NCBI RefSeq assembly: GCF_029227915.1
Contig: NC_079888.1
Span: 1,752,501 to 1,816,500 of the forward strand
Reading direction: 5' to 3'
From: Hydractinia symbiolongicarpus
Taxonomy: Eukaryota > Cnidaria > Hydrozoa > Anthoathecata > Hydractiniidae
Length of the DNA stretch: 64,000 nt
Under the pieces are notes generated by a model, which saw nothing but the letters and a program-made list of their open reading frames with translations, was not told the origin of the DNA and ran no database searches. The translations under genes were made by a program, and so were the position numbers. This document shows positions 44,809 to 56,592 of the stretch, piece by piece; the first letter of the stretch is position 1; each line of letters opens with the position of its first letter.

Positions 44809-47800
44809 TTCAATACTAATATACTAAAGGAAAAGTTGAAGAAAATAATATTATCTGTAATACATTCTAAAACTTATTTATATACTGACACTTTTTGTAA
44901 AAATAACTCCCTATATGAAATTTAAACATTTACAGTAATATTATATAATTTTATTTTCACCTCAAAATTCAAAGATACAAAATTATTGCTGCACAACATT
45001 CATTATTTATATTTTCCAAACAAGCAAAGATAAACAGGAAACCCCCTCCTTTTTTATTGCATTCTCGAAATAGATATTTAGTTAATTTAGTATTTTAATA
45101 TCATCAAGCCTCCAGTAAATACTGCTCACAGATATTTTTTATAGTATTTTTTTGAAAAAGAAGTTGTGTCTTAAACAATACCATGGAAACAATGATCGCC
45201 GTCAATTTTTCCTTTCGCACGCTTTTTAGTCTCTGCGACAGAGCTCACCGTTTCAACACGTCATTTTTAGCGCAAAAGGAAATAAACTGAACTTTTTTTT
45301 TTTTAAGAAGCCGAAAGGATAGGGAATATTTTGATCCTAACATTACCGTTAGTGGAAAGTGGTGCTTGTATTGTAACAAAAGTTTATGATTGTTCTCAAG
45401 CCATTTTTTGGTATCTAATGGCAAAAGTGCGATATGTTTACTGGACGTTAGGAAATTATTTTATTTACTTTTATTTATTACAAAAATCATTACAGCAACA
45501 AATCAATTTTCAAGTTTTAGTGTATGTAATAAGTAATGTCCCACATTCTTTTAAACACAATTTAAAAAAAAAATAATAATTTTAAGTATTGCGCAAATAA
45601 AAGAATCTTTTCTCAATTCAGGAAATATATAAGCATCACATGCGTAAGGTTGTTTTATAGAAATGATACTGTTTTCGCAATATTCTCTCGGAAAAAAATT
45701 TACTGAGAAAACACGGAAACATCTCCTTAGCAACACTTCAACACTTCAAAATAATTTGAACAGTTTTATACAACTAAATACGTTAGTGAAAATAAGAATA
45801 ACGGATGGGTGGATCAGATTCAAACGTGGTACCAAAAGTGCGCAATTATTTATGTACTTTTTTATAATGCCGTCAAGGATAGTTGGGCATGTTAGTATAA
45901 ACAATTTTCATGATAAAATGATAAATTAAAATATTCTCAATAAACTTTACTAGTCACAAGGTTTCACAATAATTGATCAAACATTTTAGAATAGAATTTA
46001 GAATTTTAGGTCAAATCAGCACCCGTCCCTCCCCCAGTTACCAAGAAGGGAAGTATTTTGTTACTGTTTTATTTATGAGAATTGATAAAACTTAAGGCTG
46101 AATGCAGAAGTAACTCTTATAATGTAAAGATATTTATTCGAGATCACGTAGTGGTAGAGATATAACCGTACCAGATTTTGACAAACAAGTGTTTTTATAA
46201 GAAAACTGTTTATAAGAATCGTAAATGTCCATTAGTTTTAGTTGGCATCACAGGTGACATTTTTCTTATCATTTTCGTAGATATCGAAACTGTTAGTTTT
46301 AAGTTATAACAGACCATAGCTACGATTTTGGTAGGAAATAAATAATAAGCTAGAAAATAATGTAGTCCAATGAGCACTAAGCGCTAACTTTAACAACAGC
46401 AGCGTAGCTCTGGTAATGTTTTTCTCTTCATTATTCAAAGTTTTTGTTTTTTAGCATCACTAACGCGATGTTTTTTTATTACTATTCTTGGTTTAAAAAA
46501 TAATGCACGCCACCCTGTATTCGGAAAGCGCTTGATGCGTAACCCAAAACCATTTCCTCACGCTCTTAAGAAAACGACAGATCGTGACTTTTGCGTCACG
46601 CTTCTTACCATCTGCACTTGTAATAGCATCGTGCGTACAGTGTAATAATACCCAAGCTAAATGAAGTCGCGTAACTGTTATTAATAAAACGTCTTTAATC
46701 CTCAACCAATCTTTATACATCGTTCTCTTAACGTCGTTAGTATTTGTGTTTTCCAAAGTGCGCACTAAATTTTTTTTAGTTATGCCATTCTTTAAGTTTA
46801 TTTCAGTCGTTCTCTGTATACGGTGTTTTATAAACAACCTGTGTCGTACGAAAGACGGGTTCGTATATAATATGTGAAGGTGCGCACGCAGTCTTTAGCG
46901 TAAAGCGTTTAGCGTTGTATTTGAATTGAAACATGTGTTTATATGAAAAAATGTTCCACATCAGCTGGAACGGGTCGGGATTGTCCATGGACAAAAATTT
47001 TCATGAGAAAAAAAGTGAGCCTTCGTACAATTATGAATAAGGGCGGGATCACATCACAAATTCCGTGCCACCAATCGAACTTTCTTAGCGTTAGTTGACT
47101 ATCTATTTGCGAAAACTAAAATCACGTTCTATCGCACAAAACTAACTACCTACTTCAGGCTATTGTTGGTCTTTTTCTTTGCAAGTGTCTAATTTTACTC
47201 TTTCTAAGGAGGTTGTCTTAATTGCTTGTTATTGATTTTTAGATGTTTCTCATAAAAATCGCGCGACCTTATTTTATCTGTTTTTATAAGAACGTCTGAA
47301 TTTCAGTTGAGGCTAAATGCATTTTTGTAAATTTTATTAAATCTTCTTATTTGCTCTCTTTTTAATATAACCGTAGAAAGTATGGTCAGAAAAAAATGAA
47401 GTTGTTTAGGGAATAATTTGTTAGTAAGCCGAATTATATGATTCTTATCAAAAACGGCGTTATAACAAAACGTTCACTGTGCAACTCCACATGAAATTAA
47501 CATTAAATGGTCTCTTGCCGATTTTATTCCCGCCTTCTATATGAAACTGATTACACAAACTGATCACTGAACTCTAACGCATACAAAGTTAATGAAGTGC
47601 AACCAAAAATTAAAAATTAATGGCCAAGATATACGATCAAAAATGTTTAGAGACAAACCACGCTGTTGCACAGACATTTTCGCAAGGTTCTGAATAATCA
47701 AGAGGATGAAAGTAAAGTTTTATCCTGGTACGTTAAATATACATTTTTTTAAATAAACTTTATATTAAAAACATTCATCATCTGAAAGAGTTCTGAATAC

Positions 47801-47836
47801 AGATGTATTTATAAGAAATGTTTTATTTCACTTTAG
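44809..47836. other. No gene supported
   Basis: Short open frames only. The minus frames 46994-46803 and 46837-46493 are the longest, with more CpG than average, but no recognisable domain or splice structure. Confidence 0.4.
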
Positions 47837-48322
47837 TATGAAAGAAAATCACAGAATTTTATTGCAACTGGATAATATCACAACCAACGTGTATCAAAGT
47901 CAACGTGTTTCAATAAAGTAAGTAATATTTTTACTACAATCGATTATTAGTATTTTAATCGCGTAGGCCTTATTTTTAAGACGTTATTTTTTCTTTATAA
48001 AAGTCACATATTGGCGCCAAATTGGAGAGACTATAGCGTGTGAGTGGCTATGCAAGTGGCTATGCAAGTGGCTATGCAAGTGGCTATGGTAAGTCGATAT
48101 TTTTTGGTTAATACTTTTAAAGCATATCCTAGGGTTAAAACGTTTAAACTGAAGCCGAATAGAATGTTTCTGAAACAATTTTCTTTTTAACAAAAACGAC
48201 TGACTAAAACTTTCTCTTGAGTTTTAGGCCGCTATTCTCATGCAGATACAGCTGATTTAGGTGCGGCGAAAACTGTACTAACTAAAGTTTTCAGTTTTGA
48301 GCAATTTATAAAGTGTAAATAA
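47837..48322 (+). other. Candidate 3' exons with a 12-bp minisatellite
   Basis: Three segments have good splice sites: 47837-47917 (KENHRILLQLDNITTNVYQS), 48037-48088 (four repeats of S-G-Y-A from a 12-bp GTGGCTATGCAA unit) and 48228-48322 (GRYSHADTADLGAAKTVLTK, ending KCK and a stop). The last two join in frame, but the first does not join the second without a stop. Weak support as a gene end; the repeat itself is certain. Confidence 0.3.
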
Positions 48323-49505
48323 ACAAAAATCATTTTTGTTAAACAAAAAATACAGAAATATGTTTTTGGGACATATTTTTTTCATTTGCCAGACAGAAAA
48401 TGTGCCGAATTTTGCATAAAAAATCTCAACGCTGTACAGAATAAAGAACGAAGCAAATTAACGGCGAATTTACCGGAGAAATGTATCTTACCTTTTTACA
48501 GTAAACAGTTTTTTTTAGCGGCGAAGTATTCGCTTAAACTTATAAAAACAAAATTCAATCTTCAGTATTTATTCTTAAATAGCTAATGAAAAGAATTACC
48601 TTGTTTTAGCTATTACTTTAAAGTTCGCTTACATTCAGTATTTTCAATTCACTACATGTTTTTTCGTTTTCCGTGAAAATTGCGGAGCTAATTCTCCGCC
48701 AAATTCGGCACTCACAATTCAATTTATGAAAATTCCCCTTAATATCTTTCTGAAGGCATAGTTACAGTTATGCAGTATTACCAAATTTAAAGCAAAAGTA
48801 ATTTTATTGTATAAAAAAATCAGACCTGGCTGCTTACTTTACGGACACGATCTTTCAACTAAGATAAACAATTTTTAAAAAATAGAATATTTTTGTAAAT
48901 ATCGCAAAATCATAACTCTGTAACACAAGATATGTTTTTATTTTATTCATATGTGGATAATTGGTATTTCTTAAATAAAGCCTTCTAACGAAAAAAATAG
49001 TGACATTGCATGAAAACATGCCTGATGACGTTTGTCCGTAACGTATCGGAAATTCAATACTAAGACATTGATGCAATGTTTCTTTTCAGTATATGTTTGT
49101 CCCTACGGATTAACAAGCTCTCTTTAAGTTCTTAATTTAAAATTGGTATATGCGGAGGAGAGTATATTCAAGTTGTCAATCAAGTTGTCAAATCTCAGTC
49201 CGTTATGGCAATATATAACATGTTCTAGCAGGCCAATAGGATTTTGAGTTTTAACGGCTTTCCCAGTCAGAGAGGAAACACCCACATGTTCACAAACTTT
49301 AACTTTTAAACGTCGTACGTTTTTGTCGTAATAGATATCGTTGCAGCCATCGCACTTAAGCGATAAACGACGTTTGAACGTAGAGCCTTTGAGCGGTCCT
49401 TAAATCTAACATTTAAAAACCCTGCACTTACAAGGAGGAAACTTTTATTAAAGGTAATAATTTAACGAGATCGTAGTCACAACCTCTTTCACGTGAAACA
49501 TTCTA
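48323..49505. other. No gene seen
   Basis: AT-rich DNA, no repeats or coding that I can support. Confidence 0.5.
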
Positions 49506-49509
49506 TTAA

Positions 49510-50333
49510 CCTATTTGGTATTTGCTTTTTTGGACCCTTTTAAGTATGGGTGGGGGCATAAAGTGCCCGCGGGCTGTTACTTTTGTTCAGTTTGGTTTTA
49601 CGTGACAAAACTTGGCACAAAGAAGCATCAACATGTTGTGACTTAATTAGTGATAAAATATATAGTTTGATATGTCATCACAGGAAGTAATAACGTCATA
49701 ATGAGACAATGGTTGAAGAAAATGTCTTTTCTTAAAAGGTCTTGTTTTTTACACTACTAGTCATTAGAAAATAAGAATGGAAATCAATCAGAATTCAAAT
49801 CTTTAAGAATTTTTTTGAAAAATCTATATTTGAGAACCTTAGTGTTAGTAGCTGTCATGGAATAAAACTTGGTATATCTATTAGCACTAACGTCAGTAGC
49901 TACTCAATAAAGGCAATGTGGATTGACATGGGACAAAATGACCTATGACGTTATCATATGACAATAGAAATAGTGAAATAACAAATTATAAACATTGTGG
50001 TCTGTAAATTACCAATAGTCTGATCGCAAATTGCGCAGTATGCATGCCAATATTGGATGATGACTTTTTGTCACTATCCCATATTCATACAACTGATTAG
50101 TTTAGAAAGCATTTATTTTTAGCACTACAACAAAAAAAGTTCATTGACCACCTGCCAAAGAGAACAAAGTAACATTGACAGAACAATTTTTGGAAATAAT
50201 TTTTTTTATTTTCCAAAATTCCAATAGAAGTTAGGAAAAGTCACGAAATTTCAGGTAATTTCATCAAGTATTTATAAAGTTATTAGAGTTTGAAAATGTC
50301 GCGGGCATTTTATGGCCCACATACCAAATAGGG
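49510..50333. mobile_element. Complete 824-bp TTAA-flanked MITE, second family
   Basis: TTAA at 49506-49509 and 50334-50337 flank inverted ends CCTATTTGGTATTTGC (left) and CCCTATTTGGTATGTGG (right, complemented). A second inverted pair follows inside: GGGGCATAAAGTGCCCGCGG (left) and GGCCATAAAATGCCCGCGA (right, complemented). No coding frame. Related fragments at 30593-31094 and 31393-31490. Confidence 0.88.
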
Positions 50334-50337
50334 TTAA

Positions 50338-51329
50338 GAAATGATTTCATACAATGGTGGATAGCCATTTCTTAACAGTGTCTCAGATAACGCGTTTCAA
50401 AATGGAATCCAGAAAAACCGATACAATATTAAACATTCTAAAAATCAGAATCAAAACTCAACCTGTATATTAATCAGGCAAAAAGCAAGGAAATTTCTAT
50501 AAACGGTACTAAATGTGGGACTTCTATAAATAGCAAACCTGGCGGTCTCACGAATAACAGAAACGCCACTAAACGGAAGACGATTGTCAACTTCATTTTC
50601 TGAAAGTATTTTGTTCCTACGGACAAACGTCATATATATCGAAGTCATATATATAAGGAAGTTTGTGGTGTTCGAACTTTGCCACTGCCTTAATCAGGAT
50701 TTTATACCCGTGAACCCGAAAGTCCATACCAAATAATGTGAAATGCAAACAGTAATTAAGGTTCAATAACCTCATTTGGTCTTAGAAAAATCTACTGGCT
50801 ATGTGCGACATTCATTTCTTTAACGATTTTGTGTTAACTTGTTTAGATGTTTTTAACAAGAGGAAATATCGTGTACAACAATAACTTGCCTTGAAAATGT
50901 TTTCATTGACGCAAAGAGGTTCTTCAAAGGTGGTATGAAATGTTTTTATAATTTTGTGCATGCTTTTTTATAAAGCGAAGCAAATAGCGACAAGCAGCCT
51001 GCAGTGGGTGTCTTATTTATTGTAGACATTTTGTATTTAGTTCTGTGCATTTTGTTCTGCTAAAATATGTAGCTAGGATCTCATCATTTTTTCTGCGCGA
51101 GTTAATAAAAAATTAAACAAGAGTACGACAGGAATTGTTATGCGTGAACCCGCGTGTCTAGCCATCTAATATATTTGAGGATTCAACTTGTGTTCTCTAT
51201 GTAAGTGTAACTGAGTTAATTGTCGTAAACTACAAATTATATACAAAAATTGTTTTCGAAAAAACATATCTTTTAAATTTTTTTAAAAAATAGTCGGTTG
51301 TTTGACAATTATTGAAATACAAATTAATA
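50338..51329. other. No gene seen
   Basis: AT-rich intergenic sequence. Confidence 0.5.
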
Positions 51330-51975
51330 CTAGCTGGGAAACCCGGCGTCGAATCGCCGGGATGAGCCACAAGTAACTGTTGTTGAACACCGTAAGGAGC
51401 GCTTAAAAAGAACTGCAAACTGTGCGACACAGTCAGGTGGAGCGCTTTAGTACAGGTATACAGTATGTCGTAATCAAGTAAAGCGCACACACCATTATAG
51501 TGTTGCAACTGTAACATATTTTCAAAAAATAACTTTCCCGCAACAAAGGCTGAAATAAAAACACAGTTTACAACCGTTGTGACTCCGTAATAGCAAAAAC
51601 AATTGGTCAATATTATTTTATTTTGCGGAATAAGTTTTTGTAAAAGTTAGAAAATTAATCGTGACACCGGACTGAGCGCTTAGTACAGCTAAACGGTGTT
51701 ACACAGGTGTATAGGGATAATACCCTTTCGAAAAAAACTTTCTTGCAGACTCTATATAAATGAAAACACAAGAAACAGTCCTTTGCTTCTTGCACAGGGC
51801 TAAGCGGTTAGTCCAGGTAAACATTGTTGCACATTCGTACAGGCGTGATTCCCAAGAAAGTTTCAAAATTAATTGTCACAGTGGGATAACCCGCATAGGC
51901 ATAACAGCCTCTTCCAAAAAACAGGCTATTGTTAACACTGACCTAACCGCTTAGTACAGTTAAACAGACTTGAAA
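51330..51975 (-). mobile_element. Helitron family 2, non-autonomous copy
   Basis: On the minus strand it ends with hairpin CCCGGCGATTCGACGCCGGG (51342-51361) and GTTTCCCAGCTAG, with T following. Internal repeats of about 130 bp recur near 51674, 51801 and 51944 (AAGCGCTCAGTCCGGTGT type, minus strand). The stretch with TTTTTATTTCAGCCTTTGTT matches the plus-strand copy at 43690-44674. The 5' end is approximate. Confidence 0.82.
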
Positions 51976-51979
51976 AGTA

Positions 51980-54119
51980 CCCTTCTCAAAAATAAACTTT
52001 ATCAACTTCGGTTAAAATTTTATTTGCAAAAAAAGTTTTGCATTTGGCATAAGACTTATTGCTGAGAATATTGCCATATTGATAGCCAAACTCAATTTTT
52101 ATACTCACACTTTTTAGGTAAATATATGAGCTAGCCAAGTGGCTACATCCTCGACATAAAAATAAATGTTGGGTTGGAGATAAACCTCCTATACGAAACA
52201 AAATTAGATATTCGTTCCTAGCCAAAACACCTAAAACTGGTGCGTTTAAGATCTGTACGTAGCTAAAAAACGTGACAATATATTTATCATAACATTTTAG
52301 AACATACAAAAAACCAATGCCACAAAAATAAAAAGCTTATAGAAGACAAAAAGGTGAAACAGACTTTCACAAACAGCACTGACCACCATTACTTTAAAAA
52401 CTAAAATGGCCATCATGTTTCGGTCCTTATATTTCTTCGTTTGCCCAGGCCGCGAAAGTCTTGGATTGCTTTTTCAAAGAATCAAGCGTTTTGATTAGTG
52501 TACTTCGTGCAAGCGCTCAAAAAAAAGTAGTAAAACTATCAGTAAAATGTCCCATTTGTTTTCTGTGGCTCATGAGCGAAAACGGCGATTGAGGTCACGG
52601 GGGTAAATTATTATTAAAAATGGCGCATTTAAATAATGAATTCATTTTAATCACTTAATTTGTTTTTTAAATTAGAGATTTATCAATTAAATTATGTAAG
52701 GAACTAAATTAATTTCTGTAGTTTATTTTGATAAATCATAAGATTTCCAATTAAACAACCCCCTGGTTTCTGAAAATTCGCGGAAAGATCAAAGGAATAT
52801 CGGTAACTCTTTTGAACAGACAAAATACGGCTATTAAACAGTCAGTTTCTGGCTAGGATTATAATTGAAGTGTATAATTTGTTTCTATTACCACAGTTAA
52901 TTACAAGGCATTTTTCCGTACTCAGATTCGTATAGTTTTTTATTATTGCATGGATCTGCCTTTGTCTTTTTCTCCAGGTGCCATACAGCTACTCTTCTGA
53001 ATCTAATTGTTCCTTAAACCGTGAAAAGTTCCGTTTTCCAGAGAGTAAGAAAATTCTCAAAGCTGAATTTTTTGATAAATTAACTAAATTCATGCCTTTT
53101 TTCCATTTTACAAATATTTGATTTAACGATAGTTTCTTGGTGAAATGTCTCCTTCTTTTCCCCTTTCCATCGAATAAATATCAAGTTGCCGGAAATCAAT
53201 CAACAGCTCTGTTTAATTTATTTTAAATTAAGGTTTTTCTTACTTAAAATCACTTATAGACTTTCAGACTTTGCAATCACAAACCTATCGCATTTTGTAA
53301 TTATTCCATGTTGCAAGCGTGTCCCGTTGCTTGGGTTTTAATGAAACATAGGACGAATCAGGCAATTTATACTCTGGCAGCAATACGAAAATTTCTTTGT
53401 GCCAAAATTCTCCGATCTTTATAGCTACGCGCTGTGCTAGCGTTTTATAAGTAACAGTTTCATTGTGGTAGCAATTCTGCGCTAAAGTAATTAAACATAT
53501 TCAAAACGTACATTACATTCACTTTCTGTCCCGATCCGGTGTTGATTCAACGGATCCATAATACATAATACATACGCTTTTTTGCCAGGGTATCTACCGT
53601 GGCCTATTCTTCTAGTGTCTTGTTTTATTTTGCCGTGACAGTGTGGGCTACTAAAAGATAAAATAGAAATCTTTATAGCAATTATTAATCTTTTTGAATC
53701 CTCCAAAATCTTAAATACTCGACACGTTTCTAAATTGACCTTAAGGTTTTTTTCTTTCCTACTGTATTTGCACACTATATATATTTTTCTATCCGGACAA
53801 AAAATAAAAGTTACAATGCAATTCTTCACAATACCGGTAATTACTATCAACCGCCTTTTGACGTGGATTTAAAATATTTTTCATTATTCTTGTTCTGTCT
53901 GCACACGTGCGCTCTGTGGTTATGTTTCAGGACCCATTGCAATAATTTTTGAATAATTTTAACTAGGATATCTCCTACTGGCAATTATGTTATACCTGAA
54001 AACACTGTATATAATCAGAGCTAAAAATGCACATCGCATCCACCTTTTCAATCGCGAAAATTATAAAATTATAACTTTACAACTGGTGGTAACGTTTGTG
54101 AAACGCAGTTGGTGTGTAC
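51980..54119. other. No gene supported
   Basis: The minus frame 53850-53491 (119 codons) has KQDTRRIGHGRYPGKKAYVL but no family I recognise; it could be a transposon scrap. Otherwise AT-rich. Confidence 0.4.
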
Positions 54120-54420
54120 ATGTGTCGTAGTATTTTGAAGTTTCAAATAGTTTTCAGTTCATGGATGCCAATTTTTGACAGTATTATTAAAGGTGAGAGA
54201 AATATAACTTTATCATATTTCTTGTCTTTTATACTTTTGAGTTTCAATATTCTAAACTATATTTCGCTTTTGCTTTTGTAACTGAACTGTTATATTCTCA
54301 AAATAGTATCTTATTGCTTCATTTATGTATATTTAAATATTAAATATCTGTATATTTTTAGATAAGAACAATTGTTGCTTGGATGAAATTTGGAACTTAG
54401 ATGAAGAAAAAATGAACTGA
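54120..54420 (+). CDS. Possible two-exon small protein (43 aa)
   Basis: Exon 54120-54192 starts MCRSILKFQIVFSSWMPIFD and ends in phase 1 before GTGAGAG. Exon 54362-54420 follows a TATTTTTAG acceptor and reads DKNNCCLDEIWNLDEEKMN, then TGA. Phases agree. The second exon alone looks like a genuine acidic terminal exon. No family recognised; it could be the 3' end of a longer gene. Confidence 0.35.
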
Positions 54421-55959
54421 AGATGGGCAAGAAAGCAATTGTTAGCATAGGATGTTTAATGTCAACTTAGAAAAAACATAATTTTAACCATGCTGCCGTT
54501 CCTTATTTATGAAACGTAATCACTCACTGATTTAAATCAGTTTAGCTATTGATGTATTGCTTTACTACAAATGTGGAATATCGCATTGTTGTGCTAATGT
54601 AAATACAGTTATCTCTCGTTTGGTGTTGTTTAATACAAGGAATGACAGATACAAACATGGACAATTGTTTTTGCTTGGGATTTCCAGATATATGTGACAC
54701 AAATCTCGTAAAGTTCATCACTCGTTAGAAACTGCATATGGTATAAATACAACCTTTTCACTCGTTCTATCCTACAAAAGTACTACAACAAATTCCTTTC
54801 GCCTGGTGATTTTATCCAAAACAAGATTGGTAGTATATGAATGCTTTTCCGATTCTCAAGAATATATTAAAGACAAGACTCAAATGATTTTGGAAGTTTA
54901 AAGAAAACTACATTAAAAATTTATTTGTTAATATATAGATATATACGTAGCGATTTCAAATATTTAAAACTGTGAATGTCCTTTCATATGAAACATTTAT
55001 AAAAACATTTTTCACGGCATACATAAACTGAAACTTTCAAACTGATGGAATGATTTCTGCGGGTAATTTAAAGTACCATCACATCAACTACGTTTCACAA
55101 ACACAACCACCCACTTTTGCTCCAATATTACGGGGAACAATGTGAAGCAACATTTTGTTCAATTTTTCTTAATGCTTAATTTCTTAATGCTTCTTCTGTA
55201 AATTTAGGCCATTATCTTTAATTTTTTATCCGGGTAGGAAATGAGAAGAATGAAATACTTAAGGAAACATCTGGTTTGAGCATTCCTAGAAAATCCTCTT
55301 TTTAATTTGTTAAAAACATCCAAATTTAAAATTTTTGCGAAAGTTCCGTATTTTCAATCCAAATGACGTCATATTGTTTTCTTTGCGTCCAGCATTTAAA
55401 AGTGTAAAATATATCGTCAGTTAGTTAATCAGAAAAATATAATTTAAGCATGTGTGATTCCATGACCTAATCAAGTTGATTTTTTTGCCTGAACTGAAAA
55501 TTGGCAAGGTAGCAAAGATTTGTTTATTTTTCTTACTTCTTTTTCCCCAAATTCTCCTGAATTGAGAAATCCTACTAACTTCGTAGCTGAAGAAAAATGT
55601 GTGTTTAATATAGATAGCAAAATATCATAGACTAAAGACATATTTTACATCTCAAGCGTATTAAATTAGCTTCTCGTCAAAATACTCTTCAACACCGTTG
55701 CCCTTATAACAGTATTCTTATAAAAACGCATGAATATCCTCCAGGTGAATAAAATGTATTAGCGTACGGTGGTGTGAGCTATATACATTATGTGATATTT
55801 CAGAATTGTAATTACGAAAATCATCACAGGCAAATGTTTTTCTAGAAACTTTTATAAGATCGGAAGGACATCAATCCCCTTTAACTGCTCAGTTGCAGAA
55901 AAATAAAATTAATTTTCTAAGTTACACACATTGGTGGCTTTTATCACTATAATACATAC
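54421..55959. other. No gene supported; expected downstream exons of the 56-kb paralogue not found
   Basis: A minus-strand segment 55534-55553 between good splice sites (GAGAATTTGGGGAAAAAGAA before GTAAGA) is the only candidate next exon; its phase works after TG but it does not resemble the plus-strand gene. Confidence 0.35.
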
Positions 55960-56127
55960 CATTTTCCTTTTGTAGCTTTCGCTAAACGACTTGATGCTGG
56001 CAGCAACACTGCCTCCGTTTCTAGAAGAAATTATAGTTTAAAGTTATTAAGAACTTTGAAAAACTGATTATAAAATAAAAGTAAATTACATAAAATTTTA
56101 CTTACCAAAAAACTTCAATAACTTCAT
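55960..56127 (-). CDS. First two exons of a paralogue of the 25-kb microexon gene
   Basis: Exon 56127-56106 reads MKLLKFF and ends in phase 1 at GTAAGT. After an 85-base intron, exon 56020-55960 reads ETEAVLLPASSRLAKATKGK and ends TG before GTATGT. The second exon matches 25066-25119 codon by codon: over 17 codons there are five synonymous changes and two replacements (L/V, G/R), so this is the coding frame and it has been under constraint. Downstream exons (basic, coiled coil) are not recognisable to the left, so the copy may be truncated. Confidence 0.6.
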
Positions 56128-56482
56128 TTTAAACAAAATAATATAAATCGACGACCATAAAGTTTTAATATATGTCATTTGAACATTTACAAAGTAAAAT
56201 GTGTTTGTCAAATAGTTTATTCCAATTTATTTTCCAGTTATAACGTTAGATAAAACATAATTTAGTAGAATTCTTTTCAGGCTCAGACACGCTTAGGGAT
56301 GAGAGGGGATGATAATTATGCCACATCCCCCATAGACGTTTTTAGTCATTACTTTTTTCTATGTCTCCTTGAAATTGTTTACTAACGGAAATCGCGCCCT
56401 CTTAACAGGAAAAATATGTCCATTTATATCAACCAAAAAAAACAGTACTACTTTTAGAAATAATTAAAGTAAAAAATCCCTG

Positions 56483-56580
56483 GGTTCGTCTGCGGATCCC
56501 AGTTCTGGGGACCGCGGATCGAATCCCGCTCGCTGCTTGGCATTATGTTAGTGATGAACAAAGTAGTTCTTCTTCAATAT
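56483..56580 (+). mobile_element. SINE-like, tRNA-derived insertion with 12-bp target duplication
   Basis: AAAAAATCCCTG at 56471-56482 recurs at 56581-56592 and flanks a 98-base insert. The insert has GGATCGAATCC (56516-56526), a perfect pol III B box in a T-arm-like GCGG...CCCGC context. No clear A box. Confidence 0.6.
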
Positions 56581-56592
56581 AAAAAATCCCTG

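Noticed and set aside
46493-46994. Minus frames of 114 and 63 codons
   Set aside because: Overlapping in different frames, no known domain; cannot support a gene.
47984-48193. His-Ser-Leu repeat protein on the minus strand
   Set aside because: Only the antisense of the 12-bp GTGGCTATGCAA minisatellite.
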